From an uncultured Candidatus Saccharibacteria bacterium (lineage in GTDB: Bacteria > Patescibacteriota > Saccharimonadia > Saccharimonadales > Saccharimonadaceae): 10,080 nt of DNA. A program made the position numbers and the translations under genes. Shown here piece after piece: positions 1 to 5,472 of the stretch. Every line of letters begins with the position of its first letter. Positions within the stretch are counted from its first letter, which is position 1. The notes below the pieces were generated by a model. That model saw nothing but the letters and a program-made list of their open reading frames with translations, made no database searches and was not told where the DNA came from. The stretch is from NCBI GenBank assembly GCA_916049555.1, contig CAJZIB010000025.1:1-10080 (forward strand), read 5' to 3'.

Positions 1-49
1 AAGTGGGTTCTGTTCGGTTATTTAGAAAATGAAATAATAAAAACGCAAG

Positions 50-300
50 AAGGGAATAATTATATTATTAAATTTTTTATAGATACAGACAAAAAGTTTT
101 GCACAGTTGTGGAAAACTGTATAAAATAATTGTTTTAAAATAACAGGGGTGGGATTAGTCCTTATATATACATACATAACGGGGGAGATTTGCATTATAT
201 GTGAACATGTGGAAAAGTTTGTTGAAAAATGTCCGAAAAAATGTGAAAAAGCACTTGCATTATGTGCGTAATGGCGCTAAACTAATGTCAGTGGATAACA
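50..300. other. oriC: Candidate replication origin (DnaA-box cluster plus AT-rich stretch)
   Basis: Four perfect matches to the DnaA-box consensus TTWTNCACA (reverse TGTGNAWAA) lie within 155 bases. TTTTGCACA is at 97-105, TGTGGAAAA at 108-116 and 208-216, and TGTGAAAAA at 242-250. AGTGGATAA at 290-298 is a one-mismatch fifth. The first two face each other two bases apart. Positions 50-90 are almost pure A/T and could serve as the unwinding element. TTGCATTAT is repeated at 190-198 and 254-262. I saw no comparable cluster elsewhere in the window. DnaA boxes beside an AT-rich stretch in a gene-free region are the known layout of bacterial origins. No dnaA or dnaN gene is visible, so the origin call is inference. 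A DnaA-regulated promoter region for a gene left of the window is the main alternative. Confidence 0.5.
97..116. repeat. Head-to-head pair of DnaA-box-like 9-mers
   Basis: TTTTGCACA and TGTGGAAAA are inverted relative to each other and separated by GT, giving an almost perfect palindrome. The overlapping ACAGTT/AACTGT arms extend the symmetry to about position 120. It is either a paired initiator-binding site or a generic operator. Confidence 0.55.
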
Positions 301-331
301 AAACAAAAACCCACAAACAAAAAGATTAAAT

Positions 332-412
332 ATGAATAATCAAGCGACAAAAACAACGAAAGAAGAAATGGATTACGAAGTAATTCGCTTGGTGAAGAAG
401 AGCGGCAGTTAA
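332..412 (+). CDS. Possible 26-aa mini-ORF, unrecognised
   Basis: ATG at 332 opens 26 codons ending in TAA at 410-412. The peptide starts MNNQATKTTKEEMDYEV and ends LVKKSGS, so it is charged, hydrophilic and without a membrane segment. There is no clear Shine-Dalgarno before 332. An internal ATG at 368 is preceded by a purine-rich AAAGAAGAA and is an alternative start. A short hairpin (AAAAAG, loop GTAT, CTTTTT, 411-426) begins inside the stop codon and could end the transcript. The codons resemble those of the real genes here, so this could be a small protein, a leader peptide or the remnant of a gene start. I do not recognise it, and chance is possible at this length. Confidence 0.25.
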   Translation: MNNQATKTTKEEMDYEVIRLVKKSGS

Positions 413-736
413 AAAGGTATCTTTTTGGCACATTAAAAAATGTTTGAGGTCGGTCAACTAGGAGTCTTGGCGCGCGTTTAGGAAACGCGTCATCAAAACC
501 ACTAGTACATCTATAAACACCTCCCAATTAACTCAACAAACAACCTACACAATAAGTCTCTCAACGGTTATAGTCATATATTCAGTCTTGCATTGGATGA
601 AACTATAGCAGCATTTATTGTATAGAAAAACAATTAAGAAATTGCAGTAATAAATCTTAATTAACAAACAAAAAACATACAAAAACAAACACGCTAAAAT
701 TTCTAGTTGAGCGATCTCAAACTAAAAAGCTTCTAT
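413..736. other. Non-coding stretch with hairpins and A/C-rich linkers
   Basis: No convincing gene lies here. It holds a GC-rich 7-bp hairpin, CGCGTTT (473-479) with AAACGCG (483-489) around loop AGG. It also holds an 8-bp AT hairpin (AATTAAGA and TCTTAATT, about 633-665), plus linkers almost free of G at about 527-560 and 661-692. GTCAACTAGG at about 444-453 resembles GTCAACTGGG inside the structured RNA near 1920, which may be chance. The stretch may be origin-flanking DNA or an untranslated RNA. Confidence 0.4.
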
Positions 737-765
737 ATAACAGAGATGAAAATCTTTGATATAAT
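737..765 (+). promoter_or_regulatory. Promoter of rsmH, extended -10, leaderless
   Basis: A perfect TATAAT at 760-765 is preceded by TGA (757-759), an extended -10 TGn. ATAACA at 737-742, 17 bases upstream, matches the -35 consensus at four of six positions. Only six bases (AGAGGT) separate the -10 from the ATG at 772. Initiation about seven bases after the -10 would therefore fall on the start codon, giving a leaderless mRNA. Confidence 0.7.
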
Positions 766-771
766 AGAGGT

Positions 772-1650
772 ATGGAAGAGCTTCATAAGCCAGTGTTACT
801 ATCAGAAGTTCTCGAGATTTTGCAGCCTAGCGCGGGCGAGTCGTATTTAGACTTGACGGCAGGTTATGCGGGTCATGCGGGAAAGATTTTGGCGGTTACG
901 CGGAACTATAAAGAGTCGGTCTTAGTGGATCGAGATATTAATGCAATCAATTTTCTATCGAAGAAGTACCCAGATGGTGAATTCGGACTTGAAATGTTGC
1001 ACGAAGATTTTTATAATGCGGCGCAGTCTTTAATCGAGTGTGGAAAAACTTTTGATATGATATTAGCTGATTTTGGGGTATCTTCACCGCAACTGGATAA
1101 TTCAGAGCGAGGTTTTTCATTTATGCATGAAGGGGAACTGGATATGCGAATGGATCAAACGCAGGAGTTGTCAGCGGAGACGATTGTAAACCATTGGTCA
1201 GAGAAGAAACTGATTGAAATCTTTGAGCGATATGGTGAGGAGTCATCGGGGCTGGCAAGAAAACATGCGAGGGAAATTGTATATAACAGGCCATGGAAAA
1301 CTACTAAAGAGTTGGCGGATGCTTTAAGTCCGAAAGGATGGTTTGGAAAGCACCCAGCAACCAAGGTTTTTCAAGCGATTCGAATTGCAGTAAATGAAGA
1401 ACTTTCGATTATCGAGAATACTTTACCGTTAATTCCGAAACTGCTGAAACCAAACGGACGCATTGCAATAATTACTTTTCATAGCCTAGAAGATAGGTTA
1501 GTGAAGCAATATTTTAAGCAAGTGAGTTCACTAGGGGAAGAATCTGAACTGGAAATCCTAACTAAAAGTCCAATTGTTGCGGGAATGGATGAATTAGTTA
1601 TCAATCCAAGAGCAAGAAGCGCAAAACTGAGAGCAGCTAGAAAAATTTAG
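772..1650 (+). CDS. rsmH: 16S rRNA (cytosine(1402)-N4)-methyltransferase RsmH (MraW)
   Basis: RsmH transfers a methyl group from S-adenosylmethionine to N4 of C1402 in the 16S rRNA decoding centre. The 292-residue protein is near the usual family length and carries the family signatures in order. These are the SAM-binding loop DLTAGYAGHA (27-36), LADFGVSSPQLD (98-109), RGFSF (113-117), LDMRMD (123-128), HPATKVFQAIRIAVNEEL (194-211), FHSLEDRLVKQYF (236-248) and the basic C-terminal NPRARSAKLRAA (278-289). The glycine loop differs from the common DGTxGxGGH form, which I take as lineage divergence. The ATG sits six bases after a perfect -10, so the mRNA is probably leaderless and the GAGG at 767-770 is too close to act as a ribosome binding site. 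It is followed by an FtsL-like gene, as in dcw clusters, but with RNA structure between them and no mraZ or ftsI. Confidence 0.95.
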   Translation: MEELHKPVLLSEVLEILQPSAGESYLDLTAGYAGHAGKILAVTRNYKESVLVDRDINAINFLSKKYPDGEFGLEMLHEDFYNAAQSLIECGKTFDMILADFGVSSPQLDNSERGFSFMHEGELDMRMDQTQELSAETIVNHWSEKKLIEIFERYGEESSGLARKHAREIVYNRPWKTTKELADALSPKGWFGKHPATKVFQAIRIAVNEELSIIENTLPLIPKLLKPNGRIAIITFHSLEDRLVKQYFKQVSSLGEESELEILTKSPIVAGMDELVINPRARSAKLRAARKI

Positions 1651-1706
1651 GATAAGAAATTAGACTAAAAAAATAGCTTGAACGGGAGTGCTGAAGGTTT
1701 TTGGGA

Positions 1707-1733
1707 TGATAAAAATAAAAATAAAAAAGGAGG
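1707..1733 (+). promoter_or_regulatory. Possible extended -10 and strong ribosome binding site of mini-ORF
   Basis: TGATAAAAA at 1707-1715 could be an extended -10 (TGA then TAAAAA), without a good -35. AAGGAGG at 1727-1733 is a near-perfect Shine-Dalgarno four bases before ATG 1738. It is the strongest ribosome binding site in the window, which argues that the mini-ORF after it is translated. Confidence 0.5.
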
Positions 1734-1737
1734 CTAT

Positions 1738-1803
1738 ATGCCAAAGCAAATCATTGTAAAAAACGCTTCTCGAGCACAGAAAATCAAAGTTAATTTTCGC
1801 TAG
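1738..1803 (+). CDS. 21-aa mini-ORF with very strong RBS, possible leader peptide
   Basis: ATG at 1738 opens 21 codons ending in TAG at 1801-1803. The peptide begins MPKQIIVKNASRAQKIK and is basic, with no membrane segment and no recognised domain. The AAGGAGG four bases upstream is ideal, while most genes here have weaker or no such site. The last codons lie inside an 11-bp hairpin (1788-1798 with 1805-1815), and the stop codon is in its loop. Translation to the stop would melt this hairpin and bring a ribosome to the edge of the structured RNA that follows. That layout fits a regulatory leader peptide for the downstream ftsL-like gene. Alternatives are a free small basic protein, or the 5' exon of a gene split by an intron. 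The function is unknown. Confidence 0.5.
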   Translation: MPKQIIVKNASRAQKIKVNFR

Positions 1804-2056
1804 AGAAAGTTAATTCTAAATCTAGGTTGATGTAAATCTCCTGATTTTGAATGTATCAGGCCTTAGGGCCTGCTATCGGGAAGCTTTCGGAAACGACGGA
1901 GTCCCGACACGGTTGTAAAGTCAACTGGGAAACGTGTTTAATAAAAAAGATATGACCTTCCCGGAAGCCCTTATTAGCGATGCGGTGGTGCGGCTAATAA
2001 GAGCTTTCGGACTATGATTACGGGGCAAATTCGCTAAACGAAGGCGCACCGACCAA
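1788..2056 (+). ncRNA. Candidate structured RNA with pseudoknot, class unknown
   Basis: Consecutive helices can be drawn. They are 1788-1798/1805-1815; CAGGCC 1857-1862 with GGCCTG 1867-1872 (loop TTAG); and TCGGGA 1876-1881 with TCCCGA 1902-1907, capped by TCG-GAAA-CGA at 1887-1896. Next are CACG 1908-1911 with CGTG 1933-1936, enclosing GTTG 1912-1915 with CAAC 1922-1925. A long stem follows: CCGGAAGC 1961-1968 with GCTTTCGG 2003-2010, one mismatch, then CTTATTAGC 1970-1978 with GCTAATAAG 1993-2001. TTCG 2030-2033 pairs with CGAA 2039-2042. The loop of the long stem (1984-1992) pairs with 2045-2054 in nine pairs with one bulge, forming a pseudoknot. An A-rich unpaired linker follows. I see no RNase P, tmRNA, SRP or riboswitch consensus. 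AAGATATGACC at 1947-1957 recalls a group I intron J8/7-P7 element, but the rest of that core is not convincing. Confidence 0.6.
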
Positions 2057-2106
2057 GATACACAAATAAAACAAACAACAAAAACAATATAAACATAAAT
2101 TCAGGT

Positions 2107-2159
2107 TAAACTCTAATTAAAATCTTTATTTTTGCTGAGAAGATTTTAGCGAGAGTTTA
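2107..2159 (+). promoter_or_regulatory. Stem-loop just before the ftsL-like ribosome binding site
   Basis: TAAACTCT (2107-2114) pairs with AGAGTTTA (2152-2159), and AAAATCTT (2119-2126) pairs with AAGATTTT (2140-2147). They are separated by a four-by-four internal loop. The stem ends nine bases before the GAGG (2168-2171) of the next gene and has no T-run. It looks like a translational or RNA-stability element rather than a terminator, and could be the output part of the structured leader. Confidence 0.5.
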
Positions 2160-2177
2160 CATAAAGCGAGGAAAATA

Positions 2178-2591
2178 ATGCAGAGTGGAGCAAGAACTAT
2201 GCGCCAACAGAGTTTTGGCGGTTTTAATGGCATGCGCGGCGGTATCAATGATCGTCCCCAAACTAGCTATTTAGCTAATTCTGTAAGTTCTGGTTATTCA
2301 CGCAATCGCAATACAGTGCGTCATCAAGCGCGTGGGATCGGTCGTTTTTCAGCAATTGCTATTTTGGTTATTGAGATTTTTACAATCGGACTTTTTTACG
2401 TCTCTCAACAGGGCAATGTGACTAGTTATGATTACAATATGAACAAGATTGATACACAAATTGCAAACTTGGAAGCCGAGCGTGACGATTTAAAAGTTGA
2501 GCAGGCGAGATTGAACTCGATTGCAAAGAATGCGAAGTCAACAGTGGCGGCCAATATGGAAACCGCACAAGTTGCTGGCTATGCTGACTAA
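2178..2591 (+). CDS. FtsL/DivIC-like small bitopic membrane protein
   Basis: This 137-residue protein has a basic, Gly/Asn/Arg-rich cytoplasmic N-terminus (1-54), one strongly hydrophobic segment (about 55-77) and a charged coiled-coil-prone stretch (about 86-121, with NLEAERDDLKVEQARLN). A short tail follows. This is the topology of FtsL/DivIC, bitopic proteins whose extracytoplasmic coiled coils join the FtsQ-FtsB-FtsL division complex. Position after rsmH also matches the conserved rsmH-ftsL order. Sequence similarity is not strong enough by eye to name it firmly, and the long N-terminal tail is unusual. GAGG at 2168-2171 lies six bases before ATG 2178 and supports this start. The frame is open back to 2139 without an earlier ATG. 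A long structured leader precedes it and infB follows; no ftsI is present. Confidence 0.65.
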   Translation: MQSGARTMRQQSFGGFNGMRGGINDRPQTSYLANSVSSGYSRNRNTVRHQARGIGRFSAIAILVIEIFTIGLFYVSQQGNVTSYDYNMNKIDTQIANLEAERDDLKVEQARLNSIAKNAKSTVAANMETAQVAGYAD

Positions 2592-2673
2592 TTTTGAAGA
2601 ATAAATATTATTGACTGAGTGATTCTTGTTACTATTGTAATTAACGCTAACAATTTCTTATTCTCTATAAATA

Positions 2674-2731
2674 TGGTAAAATAGGAGTAATTTTTACGCA
2701 TTAAGCCTGTTTCTAGGATGGGCAAAACAGG
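2674..2731 (+). promoter_or_regulatory. Extended -10 promoter and 5' UTR hairpin of infB
   Basis: TGGTAAAAT at 2674-2682 is an extended -10 (TGG then TAAAAT) without a clear -35, so infB can be transcribed apart from the ftsL-like gene. The leader contains a 7-bp hairpin, CCTGTTT (2706-2712) with AAACAGG (2725-2731), ending one base before the ribosome binding site AAGGAG (2733-2738). It could affect access to that site. Confidence 0.5.
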
Positions 2732-2742
2732 GAAGGAGAAAA

Positions 2743-4518
2743 ATGGCGGAGACCCAAGAGAAGATTATTCAGATCGCAGGCTCAATCACGGTAGATGAAT
2801 TGGCGGAGGCACTCGGGCTTTCGGTAACCGCATTGATTGGCGAACTTTTTAAGCAGGGAATTATGGCGACAATTAACCAGCGCCTAGATTTTGATACTGC
2901 AAGCTTGATTATCGATGAATTAAAAATTGAGAACGTAAAACTTGAACGTAAGAATACGGCAACTAAGACTTCGAATTTTCATAGGGAATTATCAGAGAAG
3001 GCCGTGTTGCGACCACCAGTAGTGGCGGTGATGGGGCACGTTGATCACGGTAAGACAACTTTACTAGACTCGTTGCTACACAAAAAGACAGTTGAGGGTG
3101 AGGCTGGTGGGATTACTCAACATATCTCGGCTTATCAGTTGAAACATGATGACCGCCTAATTACGTTCCTAGATACTCCTGGACATGAGGCCTTTGCGGC
3201 GATTCGTCAACACGGTGCGATGTTGACCGATATTGTGGTGATTGTAGTAGCAGCAGATGATGGTGTGAAACCACAGACTGTGGAGGCAATTAAGTTTGCT
3301 CAGAGCGCAAACGCGAAGATTATCGTGGCAATTAATAAGATTGATCGTGAAGGAGCAGATATTCCGCGTACTATGGCGGATTTGGCGCAACACGGTTTGC
3401 AGCCTGAGGAGTGGGGTGGCGATATTACAATGGTACCGATTTCAGCGAAGCGTGGGGATAATCTTGAGAAATTGTTGGATATGATTTTGCTTACGGCTGA
3501 TCTTGAAGAATTGAAGGCAGATGTGGAAATCCCAGCTGAGGGGCTTGTGATTGAGTCTCATATGGAGGTTGGAAAAGGTTCTGTGGTGAATTTGCTGGTA
3601 ACTGGCGGTGAACTAAAAACTGGTAAATTTGTGGTGGCTGGAAGTGCTTATGGTAAGATTCGTACGATGATGGACTTCCGCGGTAAACCAAAGGGGAAAG
3701 CGACTCCGTCGACTCCAGTGACTGTAACTGGCTTTAAGGAATTGCCTAACTTCGGTGACCGTTTTATCGAGGTGAAGGATGAAAAGACTGCGAGAAAGCA
3801 GGCACTACTGAACGCTCAGGCGGAGGCTTCAGAGACGGCTTCGGCAAACGTAACTTCTACGGACCTTCTTCGTATGATGAATACAGCGGATAATTCAAAG
3901 GTCTTTAATGTGATTATTAAAGGTGATGTGCTTGGCTCCGTGACATCCGTAATCGATTCTTTGAAGATGATTGATACAAAGGGGGAGATTTCTCTAAATA
4001 TTGTATCTTCTGGCGTGGGTGACGTGACCGAAAATGACGTCTATATGGCGGAAGGTGATAATACCGTGGTGTATGGTTTTAACGTGAATGTGCCAACCAA
4101 TATTGTGAAGTTAGCGGCGAGAGACGGCGTAGAGATTCGCAATTATCGCGTGATTTATGAACTACTAGACGACGCTAAGGCTTCAATGGAGAACTTACTT
4201 GATGATGAGGTAGTTGAGGAAGAAACTGGCGAAATGAAGATTAAGGGCGTGTTTAGGACTGAACGTACGGCGATTATTGCTGGTGGTGAGGTGCTAACTG
4301 GCCGCGTTGGAGCTGGGATGCTGGGACGAGTCTACCGCAATAAAGAGCTGATTGGCGAGGTTTCAGTAGATTCAGTGCAGAAGGAAAAAATGCAAGTGAC
4401 CGAGTTGGTGGCTGGTGAAACTGGTGGTGTTGCCTTCAATCTGGAGAAAAAGCTGGTGATTGAGCTTAATGACCGTGTGAAGTTCTTTACAAGGGAATTG
4501 CGTAAGAAGAAGCTCTAA
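2743..4518 (+). CDS. infB: Translation initiation factor IF2
   Basis: IF2 is the GTPase that recruits initiator fMet-tRNA to the 30S subunit and promotes 50S joining. The 591-residue protein has a single short IF2-N-like domain (about 5-60), a brief linker, then the G domain from about 90. G1 is GHVDHGKT (98-105), G2 lies around GGITQHIS (122-129), G3 is DTPGH (144-148), G4 is NKID (198-201) and G5 is SAK (234-236). Domains II, III and IV follow, ending in the tRNA-binding beta-barrel. It is far shorter than E. coli IF2 because the long variable N-terminal region is missing, which is common in reduced genomes. AAGGAG four bases before ATG 2743 fixes the start. The gene has its own promoter and a strong terminator, so it is probably a transcription unit by itself. 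Confidence 0.97.
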   Translation: MAETQEKIIQIAGSITVDELAEALGLSVTALIGELFKQGIMATINQRLDFDTASLIIDELKIENVKLERKNTATKTSNFHRELSEKAVLRPPVVAVMGHVDHGKTTLLDSLLHKKTVEGEAGGITQHISAYQLKHDDRLITFLDTPGHEAFAAIRQHGAMLTDIVVIVVAADDGVKPQTVEAIKFAQSANAKIIVAINKIDREGADIPRTMADLAQHGLQPEEWGGDITMVPISAKRGDNLEKLLDMILLTADLEELKADVEIPAEGLVIESHMEVGKGSVVNLLVTGGELKTGKFVVAGSAYGKIRTMMDFRGKPKGKATPSTPVTVTGFKELPNFGDRFIEVKDEKTARKQALLNAQAEASETASANVTSTDLLRMMNTADNSKVFNVIIKGDVLGSVTSVIDSLKMIDTKGEISLNIVSSGVGDVTENDVYMAEGDNTVVYGFNVNVPTNIVKLAARDGVEIRNYRVIYELLDDAKASMENLLDDEVVEEETGEMKIKGVFRTERTAIIAGGEVLTGRVGAGMLGRVYRNKELIGEVSVDSVQKEKMQVTELVAGETGGVAFNLEKKLVIELNDRVKFFTRELRKKKL

Positions 4519-4524
4519 AATACT

Positions 4525-4616
4525 GATCTGAAGATATTTATGTTTTGAAAACGCACTCAAGGCCGTTTGGCCAAGCTTATAGTTTTCAAAACAATAAATA
4601 TCCTTCAGGTCTTTTG
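4525..4616 (+). terminator. Very long stem-loop terminator after infB
   Basis: Left arm 4525-4552 pairs with right arm 4582-4611. GATCTGAAG pairs with CTTCAGGTC, ATATTTAT (4534-4541) with ATAAATAT (4594-4601), and GTTTTGAAAAC (4542-4552) with GTTTTCAAAAC (4582-4592). Only single-base bulges at 4593 and 4602 interrupt about 28 pairs. The 29-base loop contains its own hairpin, GGCC-GTTT-GGCC (4561-4572). TTTTG follows the stem, so it should act as an intrinsic terminator, though it is much longer than usual. Confidence 0.75.
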
Positions 4617-4640
4617 TGAGGGTGTATAGTTATTTAAAAT

Positions 4641-4664
4641 AATAAATATCCTTCAGATTTTTTG
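4641..4664 (+). repeat. Second copy of the terminator right arm
   Basis: AATAAATATCCTTCAG at 4641-4656 repeats 4593-4608 exactly, 48 bases downstream, with similar flanks (TTTTGTG and TTTTTTGTG). CTTCAGAT (4651-4658) pairs perfectly with ATCTGAAG (4526-4533), and a T-run follows. It could form an alternative, more distal terminator with the same left arm. Confidence 0.6.
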
Positions 4665-4817
4665 TGTGAGTGTTTATGGAAAACATCCTTTATATTAGAT
4701 ATAACTATACTAGTTCGGTTTTTGTTCGGAAATAGGGAAACAAACAAAAAGTAATTTTTTGGGAAGTGTACGGTACTTTAACTGTGGCTGGACCGGGGTG
4801 AGATTGGCGTGACAATA

Positions 4818-4847
4818 GGGGTGGGAAGAGGGGAATAAGGGAAAGGG
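4818..4847 (+). other. G-quadruplex motif
   Basis: Five runs of three or four G (4818-4821, 4823-4825, 4830-4833, 4839-4841, 4845-4847) are separated by loops of 1, 4, 5 and 3 bases. This satisfies the usual G3+N1-7 pattern with a spare run. It lies in non-coding DNA in an otherwise AT-rich region. Confidence 0.7.
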
Positions 4848-4867
4848 CAAATCCGGCAAATTTTGGC

Positions 4868-4907
4868 TAAAAATCCGTGAAATTTAGCAAAAATTGAGAT
4901 TTCACGG
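4868..4907 (-). terminator. Minus-strand intrinsic terminator-like hairpin
   Basis: CCGTGAAAT (4875-4883) and ATTTCACGG (4899-4907) form a perfect 9-bp stem. Read on the minus strand, the stem is followed by ATTTTTAG (4867-4874). On the plus strand no T-run follows. It may catch read-through from the TraG-like gene, or end an unseen minus-strand RNA. Confidence 0.5.
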
Positions 4908-4955
4908 GCAAAAATATGCGTACGGATGACTTTTACAGGGGTGGGATTTTTGAGT

Positions 4956-4998
4956 AATTCCGAAGCTCTTCTCCGAATTTTCAGAATTGTTCGGAATT
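4956..4998. repeat. Inverted repeat hairpin
   Basis: AATTCCGAA (4956-4964) and TTCGGAATT (4990-4998) are perfect 9-base inverted copies. A further AATT-based hairpin lies in the loop. No T-run adjoins either side. Confidence 0.45.
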
Positions 4999-5442
4999 GC
5001 ACGCATTATGATAGATAGAGGGAGAGATTTGAGGTGTATTTACCCCTTAAAATAGTGATATTTATGATTAATTCAGTATTTCTCTGCTGATTTTTTGAGA
5101 AAATAAGATGGTAGATGTTTACGGGTTTAGGATTTATATCTGTTAAGAGGGCCTTGAGACGATTTATTAGAGATTCTGAATAGTGGAACGATGTGGGCGT
5201 ATAGGGTTATAGGGTCTTGGTGGGGTGATTGACGACTTTATTGTCTATGTAGACTTTCTCCTCTAGTGTGTCGTAAAATAGTTATTGTGCGACATTGTAA
5301 ATATCGACAAAAGACGATTGAATATACGTCGGTAATTTAGAAAAAATAGTGGACCGACTCGATTTTGCTAGTAATTCGAGTTTATAGCCACGTAGTAATG
5401 TCTTTTATTGTCTTATGATTATTTCCCCCTCTAAATATCAGA
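4999..5442. other. Gene-free stretch between converging transcription units
   Basis: No ORF with a plausible start and ribosome binding site is visible on either strand. Weak structure includes CTGA/TCAG pairing before TTTTTTG near 5067-5098, TGTCG/CGACA near 5267-5297, and ACTCGA/TCGAGT near 5356-5381 within a wider GTGG/CCAC pair. I cannot assign a function. Confidence 0.4.
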
Positions 5443-5469
5443 ATCGCTCCTAGGTGGTCTAGGAGCGAT
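5443..5469 (-). terminator. Perfect 11-bp hairpin at the end of the TraG-like gene
   Basis: ATCGCTCCTAG (5443-5453) and CTAGGAGCGAT (5459-5469) flank the loop GTGGT, three bases past the TAA stop of the minus-strand gene. On the minus strand no T-run follows, so it is either an atypical terminator or a 3'-end protecting stem. Confidence 0.6.
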
Positions 5470-5472
5470 ATT

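Noticed and set aside
1..129. A frame open from the window edge to TAA at 127-129, reading as a plausible C-terminus (ending VVENCIK)
   Set aside because: The stretch is very AT-rich and only 42 codons long, no start is visible, and it overlaps the DnaA-box pair. A gene tail from the left is possible but cannot be supported.
288..527. 79-codon minus-strand ORF
   Set aside because: It lacks a good ribosome binding site, crosses the hairpins at 411-426 and 473-489, and the product has no recognisable features.
1857..1957. Complete group I intron core
   Set aside because: A P4-P5-like stem and an AAGATATGACC segment are present. The only P7 pairing overlaps the P6-like hairpin, P3 is weak, and P8 is too small.
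1800..2060. tmRNA or RNase P RNA
   Set aside because: There is no tRNA-like T-arm or CCA end and no alanine resume codon with tag. The conserved RNase P GAGGAAAGUC and ACAGAA elements are missing.
4593..4664. CRISPR array start
   Set aside because: Only two copies of the 16-base repeat occur, they belong to a terminator arm, and no cas gene is nearby.
4778..5002. 74-codon minus-strand ORF
   Set aside because: It runs through two inverted repeats and the G-quadruplex motif, and its Pro/Arg-rich product simply reflects the G-runs on the other strand.
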